Assembly: GCF_015595035.1 (NCBI RefSeq)
Contig: NZ_JADNRN010000001.1
Span: forward strand, 1,488,001 to 1,552,000
Reading direction: 5' to 3'
Source of the DNA: Marinibium conchae
GTDB lineage: Bacteria > Pseudomonadota > Gammaproteobacteria > Enterobacterales > Alteromonadaceae
Length of the DNA: 64,000 nt
The translations under genes were made by a program, and so were the position numbers. Numbering within the stretch: position 1 is the stretch's first letter; every line of letters starts with the position of its first letter. Positions 18,257 to 28,139 of this stretch are shown piece after piece. Below the pieces are notes generated by a model. That model ran no database searches. It worked only from the letters and a program-made list of their open reading frames with translations, and was not told where the DNA came from.

Positions 18257-19318
18257 TTAATCCTTTTCTTTAAGCGCCGTTAGCGCAAGTGTAGATAGTG
18301 GTTTTAACAATGCTTCTAGCTCCAGTGCTTTGGCATTTGATGCATTGCCATCTTTAGCTCGTTTAACAACGCCTTGTACAATAGAAAATAGGCGAAAAAA
18401 GCTAAATGCGATATAGAATTTCCAATTAGGAATCATATCTAAATCCATACGCTTGCAATAGCGAGCCACATATTCTGCTTCAGAGGGGATGCCTAATGCG
18501 CCTCTTTCGATCGAGCCTAAACCAGGTACATTGCCCATATTTGATGGCAGACGCAATTGCATACACTGATAAGCTAGATCTGCATACGGATGCCCTAAGG
18601 TTGATAATTCCCAATCCAATATCGCGATCATTTGATGACAACTACTGTCAAAAACAAAATTATCCAATCTAAAATCACCGTGTACGATACTTATTTTACC
18701 ATCGTCATCAGGAATATTGTTGCTGAGCCATTTCATTAGCGAATCTGCATCTTTGTTGTCTTCGGTTTTCGATGCAATGTATTGCTTGGTCCAACGGTCG
18801 AGCTGGCGTGAGAAATAGTTCCCAGGCTTTCCGTAGTCAGCTAAACCTAAGTCCTGCGGATTTAATTGATGCAGCTTCGTCAGCGCTAAGTTCATTTGGT
18901 CATATATTTCAGTTCTCGACACCTTGGCTTGCTCTGTTCCGTAAAGTTCATCAAAAGTAGGCAATGCAGCATCCCAATAAATACTTCCTTTTACGAAGCT
19001 CATTATGCAGAACTGGCTACCAATCACTTGTGTATCGTTACAAAGATGAACGGCCGAGGGAACAGGCACTTTGCTATTGTGCAGAGCAGAGATAATACGA
19101 AACTCTCTATCGACGGCATGAGCCGATTTAAGTAATTTGCCTAGAGGTTGGCGACGCAACACAAACTCGCCTTGGTCTGAGCAAAGCTTAAAAGTGGGGT
19201 TTGATTGCCCACCAGAAAACTTTTCGATGCTCACAAGCCTGCCTATTTCTACAGCTTGCTTATCAAGATAAGCTTGGAGCAGAGCTAAGTCGGGTTGAAT
19301 GTTATGAGAAGCTGCCAT
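18257..19318 (-). CDS. APH-family phosphotransferase, ACAD11 kinase-domain type
   Basis: A 353-residue aminoglycoside-phosphotransferase-fold kinase. The nucleotide-binding region starts with FSGGQSNPTFKL (about 34-45), the catalytic loop is HGDFRLDN (about 214-221), and the metal-binding Asp is in ILDWELSTLGHP. These blocks correspond closely to the N-terminal kinase domain of ACAD11 and to LvaA of levulinate catabolism, which phosphorylate 4-hydroxyacyl-CoA. They do not suggest antibiotic resistance. The ATG directly follows the stop of the acyl-CoA dehydrogenase gene (TAA-ATG), so the pair is translationally coupled. The exact hydroxyacyl substrate is an inference. Confidence 0.9.
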   Translation of the reverse strand: MAASHNIQPDLALLQAYLDKQAVEIGRLVSIEKFSGGQSNPTFKLCSDQGEFVLRRQPLGKLLKSAHAVDREFRIISALHNSKVPVPSAVHLCNDTQVIGSQFCIMSFVKGSIYWDAALPTFDELYGTEQAKVSRTEIYDQMNLALTKLHQLNPQDLGLADYGKPGNYFSRQLDRWTKQYIASKTEDNKDADSLMKWLSNNIPDDDGKISIVHGDFRLDNFVFDSSCHQMIAILDWELSTLGHPYADLAYQCMQLRLPSNMGNVPGLGSIERGALGIPSEAEYVARYCKRMDLDMIPNWKFYIAFSFFRLFSIVQGVVKRAKDGNASNAKALELEALLKPLSTLALTALKEKD

Positions 19319-20542
19319 TTATGCTTTTTTCTCAGCTTGCTGCTTTACTAGGTTTCTACCCAATTGCATCATGTGCACTTGGTCTGGGCCATCAGCCAAA
19401 CGTATCGTTCGGGCATAAGCCAGTGTCGCGCTTAACACTGTGTCTTGAGACGTGCCCATTGCACCATGCATTTGAATTGATTCATCGATTACTTCACATG
19501 CCATTTTAGGTGCAACAATCTTGATCGCTGCGATAATATTCTTAGCCACTTTATTACCGTATTTATCCATATGATCAGCCGCCTTCAATGTAAGTAAGCG
19601 CGCCTGTTCAATTTTACAATACATGCTAGCGATGCTTTCGCGCACCGACTGCTGTTTGCTAAGTGGTTGACCGAAAGCAATACGTTGCTCTACACGTTCG
19701 CATGCCATATCAAGCGCTCGTTGGGCACAGCCAATCAGGCGCATACAGTGATGAATTCGACCCGGGCCCAAGCGTCCTTGTGCTATTTCAAAGCCCTTTC
19801 CTTCGCCCACCAGCAAGTTAGCTGCTGGCACTCGAACGTTCTCAAATAACACTTCAGCATGACCAACAGGCTCATCGAGATAGCCCATTGCAGACATTGG
19901 ACGAACTACCGTCACACCTGGATGATCAAGTTCAACGAGTATTTGCGATTGTTGCTGATGACGAGCTGCCGATGGATCTGTTTTGCCCATCACCACCATT
20001 ATTTTGCAATTGCGATTCATCGCACCACTGGTATACCATTTACGACCGTTAATAACGTAGTCGTCACCCTCTTTCACAATTGAAGTTTCAATATTAGTAG
20101 CGTCAGACGAAGCCACTTCCGGCTCTGTCATGGCAAATGCAGAGCGTATTTCACCGTTGAGTAGTGGCACTAGCCATTTAGCTTTTTGTTGATCATTGCC
20201 GTATTTCGCAAGTACTTCCATGTTGCCTGTATCAGGGGCACTGCAATTGAATATTTCTGATGACCACATCGACCGCCCCATGATTTCGCACAAGGGCGCG
20301 TATTCTAAATTACTTAAACCCGCGCCATGCGGAAGATACTCTTCTGGTAAGAATAAATTCCACAGCTTGGCCGCTTTTGCTTTTTCCTTTAGTTCTTCCA
20401 TCAGTGCCGGAGTTTGCCAAGGATCGTCACTAGCGTGCACCATCTGGTGATACTTTTCTTCATTTGGATAAACATGTTCATCCATAAATGCGTTTAATTT
20501 CGCGATGCGTGCTTTGGTAGAGTCGCTGTAATCAAAATTCAT
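19319..20542 (-). CDS. Acyl-CoA dehydrogenase, ACAD10/ACAD11 type
   Basis: A 407-residue flavoenzyme. Its fingerprints [32 protein letters not shown] and [15 protein letters not shown] are those of the ACAD10/ACAD11 branch rather than the fatty-acyl dehydrogenases. In that branch the enzyme works on a 4-phosphoacyl-CoA, made by a partner APH kinase, to yield an enoyl-CoA. The partner kinase is the next gene and contiguous. GAGG precedes the ATG. Upstream by about 57 bp is a histidine phosphatase gene, so all three ACAD10-like activities (phosphatase, kinase, dehydrogenase) are present as separate proteins. Confidence 0.92.
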   Translation of the reverse strand: MNFDYSDSTKARIAKLNAFMDEHVYPNEEKYHQMVHASDDPWQTPALMEELKEKAKAAKLWNLFLPEEYLPHGAGLSNLEYAPLCEIMGRSMWSSEIFNCSAPDTGNMEVLAKYGNDQQKAKWLVPLLNGEIRSAFAMTEPEVASSDATNIETSIVKEGDDYVINGRKWYTSGAMNRNCKIMVVMGKTDPSAARHQQQSQILVELDHPGVTVVRPMSAMGYLDEPVGHAEVLFENVRVPAANLLVGEGKGFEIAQGRLGPGRIHHCMRLIGCAQRALDMACERVEQRIAFGQPLSKQQSVRESIASMYCKIEQARLLTLKAADHMDKYGNKVAKNIIAAIKIVAPKMACEVIDESIQMHGAMGTSQDTVLSATLAYARTIRLADGPDQVHMMQLGRNLVKQQAEKKA

Positions 20543-20599
20543 ATTTGTGCCTCATTTACATGGTTCATTCAGTCGTACCGAGTTTGCTGTTCAATGTAA

Positions 20600-21271
20600 T
20601 TAGCTATAGCTAATTAATTTCTCACGTTCTGGTGTATCGAGGTGCCCAACATTGTTAAAGCTAGCCAGTTGCATGCCTTGCTTGTTAAAAAAGAAATGGC
20701 TAACACTTGTATTTTTTATTTGTAAATTAACATTCACTGTATTTTCTACACTCAAATTCAACATATTCATCATCGCCATAGCGATAGCGCCGCCGGAGCT
20801 TGCTACAAGCACTTTCTTGTATGGGCTTGCGCATAGATTGTCGACTGATTGTTGAACTCTGCCCCTAAACTCCTGCCAAGTCTCCGGCAGCCCATCACCA
20901 AGCTCCTGTTTTGACCAAGCATACATCGCTACTTTCAACAGTCGATAGAAGACTGCTCTCGGCGCATCATCTTTTGGTTTTTCATTTGGATGTAAACTAA
21001 TATATGCCTTAACTACCGCGCCAAAATCAAACTCATTCCAGCCAGCGTCAACCTCTTGTTCAAGATTAGATGCTAAGCCTTGTTGAATGCCGTCAGCCGT
21101 TTCTTTGTGCCGCAACATGCTGCCGGTAATGATGTGGTCAAAATGAGTATTCCGTTCAAAAAAGTATTGACCTAGCAATAAAGATTGCTGCTGACCTAAC
21201 TCGCTTAACTTGTCGTAATCGGCTGCACCAAATGACGCTTGGCCATGACGAACGAGATATAGCTGCGCCAT
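20600..21271 (-). CDS. Histidine phosphatase (phosphoglycerate mutase-like) family protein
   Basis: A 223-residue member of the histidine phosphatase superfamily. The N-terminal LVRHGQASFG contains the RHG phospho-acceptor motif; MLRHKETA follows, as does a general-acid Glu region (WNEFDFG) and the second catalytic His region. No signal peptide, so cytoplasmic. AGAGGA precedes the ATG. First gene of the operon with ACAD10/11-like dehydrogenase and APH kinase genes. Mammalian ACAD10 carries a phosphatase domain of a different fold, so this gene may be a functional analogue, but its substrate is unknown. Confidence 0.88.
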   Translation of the reverse strand: MAQLYLVRHGQASFGAADYDKLSELGQQQSLLLGQYFFERNTHFDHIITGSMLRHKETADGIQQGLASNLEQEVDAGWNEFDFGAVVKAYISLHPNEKPKDDAPRAVFYRLLKVAMYAWSKQELGDGLPETWQEFRGRVQQSVDNLCASPYKKVLVASSGGAIAMAMMNMLNLSVENTVNVNLQIKNTSVSHFFFNKQGMQLASFNNVGHLDTPEREKLISYS

Positions 21272-21520
21272 TGAGTGATTCCTCTAAAGATGCTGCTTAT
21301 TGCAAGCATTAACTGTAAACAAAATGTTATTGTGTTTGAGGTCATAAGTGTAATTGATTGTAGTGATATAGCTTGATTAGCCTGCACTATTTGTCCAGTT
21401 AAAGGAGTTTAGCTAAACGATAAGTCGCAAAAAGCTGTTTGAGATCAAAGTTCGTTTGCCATTGCGCCCTTATACTAGCGCCATATAGATACTCGATTAG
21501 CAACAATAAGGTAATGGTGA

Positions 21521-22891
21521 ATGGCAGCTTTAGACTACTTTGATAAGAAAATACTCTCGAAATACAATACAGCAGGCCCACGTTATACATCATATCCGAC
21601 AGCCCTTGCGTTCAATGAGCAGTTTTCCGAGTCGAACTTTCAAGAGCTTGTTATTAATATGCATGATCAAGCTCTATCGCTGTATATTCACATTCCATTT
21701 TGCCACTCCCTTTGTTATTACTGCGGCTGCAATAAGATAGTCACCAGACACAAGCACAAGGCCGACCAATATCTCGAGTACCTTTTCAAAGAAATATCCC
21801 ATCGAGGCGAACAGTTCTCATCGCAAAGAGTGTCGCAGTTGCACTTAGGTGGCGGTACGCCGAGCTTTCTTAACCGGCCACAACTCGATGCGCTAATGAC
21901 TCACTTACAGAATAATTTCAATTTTTGCGAGGAGTTTGAGGCGGGTATTGAAATTGACCCACGTAATATTGAACTAAGTTACGTCGATGATCTTGCGAAT
22001 GTTGGCTTTAATCGTCTAAGTATTGGTGTGCAAGACATCGATGCGCAAGTTCAGGAAAAAATTAACCGTGTTCAAAGTACAGAATTTATCGAGCGCTTGG
22101 TTGAGAGAGCTAAGCAATTCTCCTTCAAATCGGTAAACCTTGATTTGATTTACGGCCTTCCCCTTCAAACTGCCGACACCTTCTCTAAAACACTGGCAAA
22201 GGTAATTAAAATAGACCCCGATCGTATTTCTTTATTCAGCTACGCGCATCTTCCAAGCCAATTTGCTGCACAACGCAAAATAAAAGATGAGTGGCTACCA
22301 ACAGCCCACGCCAAGTTCGATTTACTGCGCATGGGCATCGATGCTCTTACTGAAGCGGGATACGTTTTCATCGGTATGGATCATTTCGCCAAACCCAATG
22401 ATGAACTCAGTAGAGCGCTTAAAGGTGGTTATCTGCATCGCAATTTCCAAGGTTATACGCCAAAGCAGCACTCTGCTTTGCTTGGTCTTGGTGTGTCATC
22501 TATTAGTAGTGTTAATGGTTTTTATGCGCAAAACGAAAAAGACCTGCAAGGCTATTACAAGATGATCAACACTGCGTGCTCAGCTATTGTAAAAGGCGTA
22601 ACACTGACTGAAGATGATAAGGTACGACGTGCTGTGATACATGGTTTGATGTGTAACTTTACTTTGCAGAAAAAACATATCGAAGAGATTTTCAACATCG
22701 ATTTCAACAGCTACTTTGACGCTGAGCTACGTGACCTACAGAGCTTTGTGGAAGATAAGCTTGTTAGTATTGATGATAAGCGCATAACGGTAGCACCCAA
22801 AGGAAGGATGCTAGTCCGTAATATTTGTATGAGCTTTGATCAATATCTAAGCCAGCCCGCACATCAAATGCGCTATAGCAGGGTCATTTAA
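21521..22891 (+). CDS. hemN: Oxygen-independent coproporphyrinogen III dehydrogenase
   Basis: A 456-residue radical SAM enzyme that converts coproporphyrinogen III to protoporphyrinogen IX without oxygen in haem synthesis. The family N-terminus KYNTAGPRYTSYPTA is intact. The CxxxCxxC iron-sulfur motif is CHSLCYYCGC (about 61-70), followed by LHLGGGTPSFL and the EIDPRN block. Length fits HemN rather than the shorter HemW. The ATG is at 21521 after a modest AAGG site. Its stop codon overlaps that of the convergent metalloprotease gene by 2 bases. No clear FNR site was found upstream. Confidence 0.95.
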   Translation: MAALDYFDKKILSKYNTAGPRYTSYPTALAFNEQFSESNFQELVINMHDQALSLYIHIPFCHSLCYYCGCNKIVTRHKHKADQYLEYLFKEISHRGEQFSSQRVSQLHLGGGTPSFLNRPQLDALMTHLQNNFNFCEEFEAGIEIDPRNIELSYVDDLANVGFNRLSIGVQDIDAQVQEKINRVQSTEFIERLVERAKQFSFKSVNLDLIYGLPLQTADTFSKTLAKVIKIDPDRISLFSYAHLPSQFAAQRKIKDEWLPTAHAKFDLLRMGIDALTEAGYVFIGMDHFAKPNDELSRALKGGYLHRNFQGYTPKQHSALLGLGVSSISSVNGFYAQNEKDLQGYYKMINTACSAIVKGVTLTEDDKVRRAVIHGLMCNFTLQKKHIEEIFNIDFNSYFDAELRDLQSFVEDKLVSIDDKRITVAPKGRMLVRNICMSFDQYLSQPAHQMRYSRVI

Positions 22892-25302
22892 ATGGGTGAG
22901 CCCGGTGGCAATTGTTTTACTGCAAAACTGCCTAGCCATACGCCGGTTTGCCAATAATGAGCAAGATACTGTTTAAGCACCTTAGCTTGTGGCTTACGAT
23001 CATTCTTTTCTAAGTAACGCTGATAGTCTAATAACTGGGCTTGCATTGATAGTTTTAACTCAGGGGCAAGCTCATCAGAGGCCATAGCATCGAAATAAAT
23101 ACTCAAAGCCGTTTGTCGAATGCGCTGCTCGAGCACGTCATCTGACCAGGTTTTAATCAAAGTATCAAATACCTGCTGAAAGACTTCCTCGGGGCTTGGG
23201 ATAGTATTGTCTTGATTATGCTGATACGCGAGTCTGTTAAGGCGAGTTGGTTCAAGGATCTGATTCACAGAATACCCCGAAGCTGCCTCAGCCGCACTGA
23301 TCGCGTCAAAGGCAATTCCCATGCGCCCGTTTGTGCTTTCCCGTGTTCGATTACTACCATAAGCTTTAGGGGTAATAAGTGCGTTAAGTGAAGCAGGTAT
23401 TCGCAGATAGTCTGCACTTGCACTTTGAAGCATTAGCTCAAGGGCTTGATGTTGCTTTTTACCTTCAACAAAACGAATACCTTTTGGAGCATCTTTCCCT
23501 TTCACCTCATAGTAATAGTGAACACCTGATAGTTGCTTCACCAGAGCATTTAACTGAAAGCGATGAGAATAGTAGATAGGTACAAGTCGTTCTTCAAGAG
23601 AAGATAAGGCGTCACCAATGGGAAGTGAATTTACACCGAAGTTCTCTAGTGCAACTTTTCGCACTTCACTAAGGCGTTGAAACTCATCGATTGCATCCCT
23701 GCCGTTATCCCATAAATGGCCGTCTGCCGACGCTCTTTTGGAAATTCTTGCATCTGGATCAGATTTATATAACAGGCCTTTGCGTTGTGTTGCTGCAACG
23801 AGCTCTGCTAATTCTATTGATTCATCAACTCCCGCTGGAAAGTCTTGGTAGCCATACTGTACGACGTACTTATCCCACTCACCAATACCTTTATCGTAAG
23901 CGTTTTTAAATACGACTTTGCCTTTCTCCAACTCGAACAGGGGGTGAGGATAGTCCATCACAGATGCTCTGTTGTTTTCGCTCGCTGCAAAATTATGCGC
24001 TATTCCTAGTGTGTGTCCAACTTCATGCGCTGATAATTGACGAATACGGTCCAAAGCCATGTTTTTATGCGTACTGATATCACTATTTTCGGTATCAAAT
24101 GGACTTGTCATGCCAAGGGCAATTAAATAGTCTTGTCTGACTCTTAAGGAGCCTAAAGTCACGTGCCCTTTTATTATTTCACCCGTGCGCGGATCGATGA
24201 CAGAACTTCCGTAAGACCAGCCCCGCGTTGCTCTGTGTACCCACTGAATAACGTTATATCTTACATCCATAGGGTCTGCGCCCTCGGGCAGAACTTTTAC
24301 TTGAAAGGCATTTTTGTAACCTGCTGCGGCAAACGCTTGATCCCACCAAAGCGCACCTTCACGCAATGCTGTCATCACCGGCTCGGGGATCCCTGGGTCA
24401 AGATAATAAACAATAGGTTCAACAGCTTCGCTAATTTCTGCCTCAGGATTTTGCTTCGCTAAGCGATGACGAGGAATGAAGCGTTGCTCCATATTTGCTT
24501 CAATTGGAACGGAATAATCCACAAAACTGTGTTTCCAAAAGCCAGAGTAAGGATGAAATACACGCGTTTCATAATTATCATCTGGCAAGGCAATAAAGGA
24601 ATGGTGCAAGTGCACCGTCACACTTTTTGCGTCGGGCGCTACTTGTCGAATATATTGACCTTGAGGCTGTCCGGCGAAAGTAACAAGCGCCTCTAGCTCG
24701 GTATTACTTTGAAAGCTTTTTGTTTTCGGTAAGTAAACACCCGAACGAGAACTGTCGAGCGAATAACCACCCTGCCCGGTACGACTTAGCGTACTCGACA
24801 CACCGTGGATATCAGAAAGAAGAAATGCAGTATAATCAATAAAAATGGTTGGCACACCGTTCGCATCTAAAGATTCGTTCGCAATAGTAAAGCCTGCGAT
24901 AACAGAATCTGCAAAAGCTTCATCAATACTCTGACGCTCCGCGGCATTTGTTGAACTCGCTCTATAACCCGTATTCAATTGTTTGAGTAACACTTTATTG
25001 CCAAAACGTTCGAAAGTAACCAATCGAGTATCACCCAACTGGCCGCGATCAAGGCCAATATCATTCGAGCCAACACCTTGTGGTAAACTGCTTTGAAATA
25101 TCATTTGTTGCTGAAATTGCGCTGGTTTCAAACCCAGATAGACTTTGTCTTCAGTTTTGTCGTAATAAAGGTCAATGAAGCCTTCTTTAATAGTTTTACC
25201 GTCAAAAAATGCCGCAGAACTTTTTTGTGCCGCAAACGCAGACAACTGGCTCATCGTTAGCAGTAAAACAAACATCAGCCCGCTTTTAACACTTAATTTC
25301 AT
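22888..25302 (-). CDS. Secreted zinc-dependent metalloprotease (DUF5117/DUF4953-like)
   Basis: An 804-residue exported protein. A signal peptide (1 to about 24, ending AFA) is followed by a long N-terminal domain and a metzincin-like catalytic centre: HEVGHTLGIAH (HExxHxxGxxH, residues about 425-435) with a downstream VMDYPHP Met-turn. The whole resembles the large zinc proteases with DUF5117/DUF4953 domains found in Bacteroidetes and marine gammaproteobacteria, which are thought to process peptides outside the cytoplasm. AAAGGA precedes the ATG. It is convergent with hemN with overlapping stop codons and has no obvious partner gene. The substrate is unknown. Confidence 0.88.
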   Translation of the reverse strand: MKLSVKSGLMFVLLLTMSQLSAFAAQKSSAAFFDGKTIKEGFIDLYYDKTEDKVYLGLKPAQFQQQMIFQSSLPQGVGSNDIGLDRGQLGDTRLVTFERFGNKVLLKQLNTGYRASSTNAAERQSIDEAFADSVIAGFTIANESLDANGVPTIFIDYTAFLLSDIHGVSSTLSRTGQGGYSLDSSRSGVYLPKTKSFQSNTELEALVTFAGQPQGQYIRQVAPDAKSVTVHLHHSFIALPDDNYETRVFHPYSGFWKHSFVDYSVPIEANMEQRFIPRHRLAKQNPEAEISEAVEPIVYYLDPGIPEPVMTALREGALWWDQAFAAAGYKNAFQVKVLPEGADPMDVRYNVIQWVHRATRGWSYGSSVIDPRTGEIIKGHVTLGSLRVRQDYLIALGMTSPFDTENSDISTHKNMALDRIRQLSAHEVGHTLGIAHNFAASENNRASVMDYPHPLFELEKGKVVFKNAYDKGIGEWDKYVVQYGYQDFPAGVDESIELAELVAATQRKGLLYKSDPDARISKRASADGHLWDNGRDAIDEFQRLSEVRKVALENFGVNSLPIGDALSSLEERLVPIYYSHRFQLNALVKQLSGVHYYYEVKGKDAPKGIRFVEGKKQHQALELMLQSASADYLRIPASLNALITPKAYGSNRTRESTNGRMGIAFDAISAAEAASGYSVNQILEPTRLNRLAYQHNQDNTIPSPEEVFQQVFDTLIKTWSDDVLEQRIRQTALSIYFDAMASDELAPELKLSMQAQLLDYQRYLEKNDRKPQAKVLKQYLAHYWQTGVWLGSFAVKQLPPGSPI

Positions 25303-25493
25303 TTATCACATTCCTTTATTAGATTTGCTCTTACTAATTAGACCTATATTGATCTGCATCACTGCTTTTTTATAGATTATGTTCTACATTATCGGCATTA
25401 TCAAAAATACATGTTAAACCAATCATCGGTGGTTTGGGCTCTACATATCGGCTTCCCTTTCCTCACCAATTAAAAAAGAGCAGCCTAAAGTAA

Positions 25494-25904
25494 ATGTCAT
25501 TACCAGAATCTCGTGTTACGGAACTGAATACAAAGCAAGCAACGGTGCTCTCTTTAGTCGCTGATGCCGACACGAAAATTACGCTTTCTGATCGACCAGT
25601 ATTTGGTGTTTGCTTAACCTTCAGAGAAGATATTTGTGCTCTTGAGGGCTCAATTGTTTATCCTAAACAGGTTATTGGTTGGATTGACTATTCAGCGTCA
25701 AGCAAGCTAGCTTGTTTGCATCAACACCAGTACTTCGACGCACAGCAATTCATCAATATAGACAGTAACGAGATATCATTCTTGCAAGCTGTGAGAATAC
25801 ATGAAGTAAATCGTAATTTGAACAATTCCAATCAAATACTCACTTTCTCAATTGTGAGAAGTGCTTTTAATAATACGCTGACACAACTTAATCGTAGTGA
25901 GTAA
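25494..25904 (+). CDS. Hypothetical protein
   Basis: A 136-residue frame that I do not recognise. It has no signal peptide or membrane segment. Composition and codon use look like those of neighbouring genes. A short part (VTELNTKQATVLSLVADADTKI) might suggest a PilZ-like or small regulatory fold, but no diagnostic motif is present. The ribosome site is weak. It lies in the gap between the divergent metalloprotease gene and the convergent recD. It does not overlap any other gene, and is the only long frame in that space. Confidence 0.55.
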   Translation: MSLPESRVTELNTKQATVLSLVADADTKITLSDRPVFGVCLTFREDICALEGSIVYPKQVIGWIDYSASSKLACLHQHQYFDAQQFINIDSNEISFLQAVRIHEVNRNLNNSNQILTFSIVRSAFNNTLTQLNRSE

Positions 25905-25924
25905 ACAGTCTGTGGTTTTCGCGA

Positions 25925-28138
25925 TTAACACTGTGTATTTGGATGCAACTTTTCGATTAAACCACTCGCTCTGTAGTCAGAATGCGCACAAGCGCTTAGA
26001 AAAAGGTCTTGATTACTTATCAATCTGACACTCGTTCTTGCTCGAGTGACCGCCGTATACAACAATTCTCGACTTAAGTAAGCTTTGTCTTTATTCGCCA
26101 ATACAATATCAACATTATCAAACTCGCTGCCTTGTGTTTTGTGAATAGTCATCGCATAAACTCGGTGATAATTTGGAAGCGCTGAGAGGCTTATCGACCT
26201 CAGGTCGTTTTTAATACCTTCTTTTGGCGATGTTACGGCGAACCAAGCTTTCAACACAGCGTTGTCATCTGGCCAGATTATACCGACATCACCATTAAAA
26301 ATATTCAGGCGATAGTCGTTCTGCACAACCATAATGGGTAGGCCACGATATACCCCACCCTTAACAATATGAGAATGGCTTTTTGACATTGTATTTTCAA
26401 TTTCATTATTCAATGCATGGGTGCCAAAAGGACCCGTATTTGTTGCGCTCAAACACCTATATCTCAGCAGTTCTTGCAGTGCGTCCTTTACCGTATCACA
26501 GCCAAATACCCTCTTATAATGAGTCGCAACAGAAGCATAAAAAGCCTCGCTTAGTTCGAAGTTATTGACATAGCAAGATTGGTCAATCATCACTGCTGCG
26601 CGATCGAATTCACCTTGTCTATTTTGTAAGTCATTCATTGAAGCAAAAATAGTCCTAATGCTATGTATATCGTTTGTCTGAATTGCTTGCGAAAACTCGC
26701 TTATCTCAGAGTTAGAACGTCGGCTTTGTTGTAAGAATGTAACGTGATTATTGGCATTGTCGGCATCTTTAGCCCCACCATCACATGCTTGAATAAGCAA
26801 TGATTGGAGAGCGTCAATATTGGCCTTATCTGAGTGAAGCGTTGAACATAAGCTGATTAAACGCTTGATATGTGCATGAGAAAACTGGTTGCGACGCGAC
26901 ACCGTAGTCTTTTTTCCCTGCCATGGACCAGCCACTAAATCACTGAGCACAGAACCACTCTCAACTGATGGCAATTGGTTTGCATCTCCAAGCAGCAAGA
27001 GTCGTGTGCCTTGAGGCAAGGCACGAAGTATTTTAGTCATCATCGAAACATCTAGCATTGATACTTCATCAATTAACAAAATGTCGCAGTTAAGTTGGCG
27101 TTCGCTATTAAATTTGGGAGCACTGTTGCCCCAGCCAAGTCCTATCATGCGATGCACTGTTACGCTTTGCTTTTGCTTATCTAAGCTATTTACTAGAGGT
27201 AATAAAGCACTAGCGGCCTGAGGATTTGCCTCGATCATCGACCTAAGTTCTAAAAGTTCCTTCTCAATAGACTCTTGCAAACGCTGAGCGGCCTTGCCAG
27301 TAGGAGCAGCAAGCATAATGCTAGCCTCGCCACTCCCACGCAAACTATGCACATGAAGCAAGGATAACAACACTCGGGTTGCGGTGTAGGTTTTACCGGT
27401 GCCAGCACCGCCGCTAATAATAGACAGTGGTGATAGCAGAGCATTAAATACTGCGAGCTCTTGCCAATTAATTGCCTCTGATGAAAATTGAAACAAGTGG
27501 CTCCAAATTTCAGACAAATGCATGCTTAACTCATCTATTGAAGTCGAATCAGCTTCTTTTGCAGATTCGAGGGAACGCCTAACAAATCGAGCGCATTCCT
27601 GCTCGTAGCACCAAAGTCTTGACATAAATAACTTATGATTGATTTCATCAAAAATAAGATAAGCCTTACTTTGTTTATCAGTTGAATACGCGCTTTGCTT
27701 GCCAGCAATCATTAGTATTTCACCAGCGACCTCGTTACTCTCGCTTACCGCTATCAATAATGCAGATAATGCGACTTTCTCTGGGAAGAAATACCCTCCG
27801 GAATCTTCATCTTCATTATTTTGATGAACATCGACAGCTTCGTTTGGCATGTCGGAGGCTTTGACAGTATCGCCCCGACCTACTTTCCATAGACATTGCC
27901 CTGCAAGCCAACCAAGATCGAGGCAACTATGTCCTTGGCGCTGAAAAAAAGACAAGGCTAGGAATAAATGAAAAAGAAGATCAAGTTCATCATCACCTCT
28001 TTTAATGTCGCTCGTTAACAGTAAATTTACCATCCTAAGCGCAAAGAAGTAATCTATGGCTTCCACACCTTGTAATACTGATTGGCAATGACCACTAGAG
28101 TAATAAGGACTTGCTGAGCTTTGCATTTTTGAAAACAT
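25925..28138 (-). CDS. recD: RecBCD enzyme subunit RecD (5'-3' helicase)
   Basis: A 737-residue SF1B helicase subunit of exonuclease V. Walker A GGAGTGKTYTATR (about 243-255), DEVSMLD (Walker B) and the late AMTIHKTQGSEFD and AVTRAR motifs are intact. It is about 130 residues longer than E. coli RecD, mainly through an acidic insert (near NNEDEDSGG) in the N-terminal domain and one between the helicase motifs. The start was placed at the ATG at 28138, 1 bp after the recB stop; an upstream open extension overlaps recB and is unlikely. Last gene of the recC-recB-recD operon. Confidence 0.95.
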   Translation of the reverse strand: MFSKMQSSASPYYSSGHCQSVLQGVEAIDYFFALRMVNLLLTSDIKRGDDELDLLFHLFLALSFFQRQGHSCLDLGWLAGQCLWKVGRGDTVKASDMPNEAVDVHQNNEDEDSGGYFFPEKVALSALLIAVSESNEVAGEILMIAGKQSAYSTDKQSKAYLIFDEINHKLFMSRLWCYEQECARFVRRSLESAKEADSTSIDELSMHLSEIWSHLFQFSSEAINWQELAVFNALLSPLSIISGGAGTGKTYTATRVLLSLLHVHSLRGSGEASIMLAAPTGKAAQRLQESIEKELLELRSMIEANPQAASALLPLVNSLDKQKQSVTVHRMIGLGWGNSAPKFNSERQLNCDILLIDEVSMLDVSMMTKILRALPQGTRLLLLGDANQLPSVESGSVLSDLVAGPWQGKKTTVSRRNQFSHAHIKRLISLCSTLHSDKANIDALQSLLIQACDGGAKDADNANNHVTFLQQSRRSNSEISEFSQAIQTNDIHSIRTIFASMNDLQNRQGEFDRAAVMIDQSCYVNNFELSEAFYASVATHYKRVFGCDTVKDALQELLRYRCLSATNTGPFGTHALNNEIENTMSKSHSHIVKGGVYRGLPIMVVQNDYRLNIFNGDVGIIWPDDNAVLKAWFAVTSPKEGIKNDLRSISLSALPNYHRVYAMTIHKTQGSEFDNVDIVLANKDKAYLSRELLYTAVTRARTSVRLISNQDLFLSACAHSDYRASGLIEKLHPNTQC

Positions 28139-28139
28139 C

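Noticed and set aside
18257-19318. Aminoglycoside resistance kinase
   Set aside because: The APH fold is shared, but the fingerprints and operon partner are those of the ACAD11 kinase; no resistance context.
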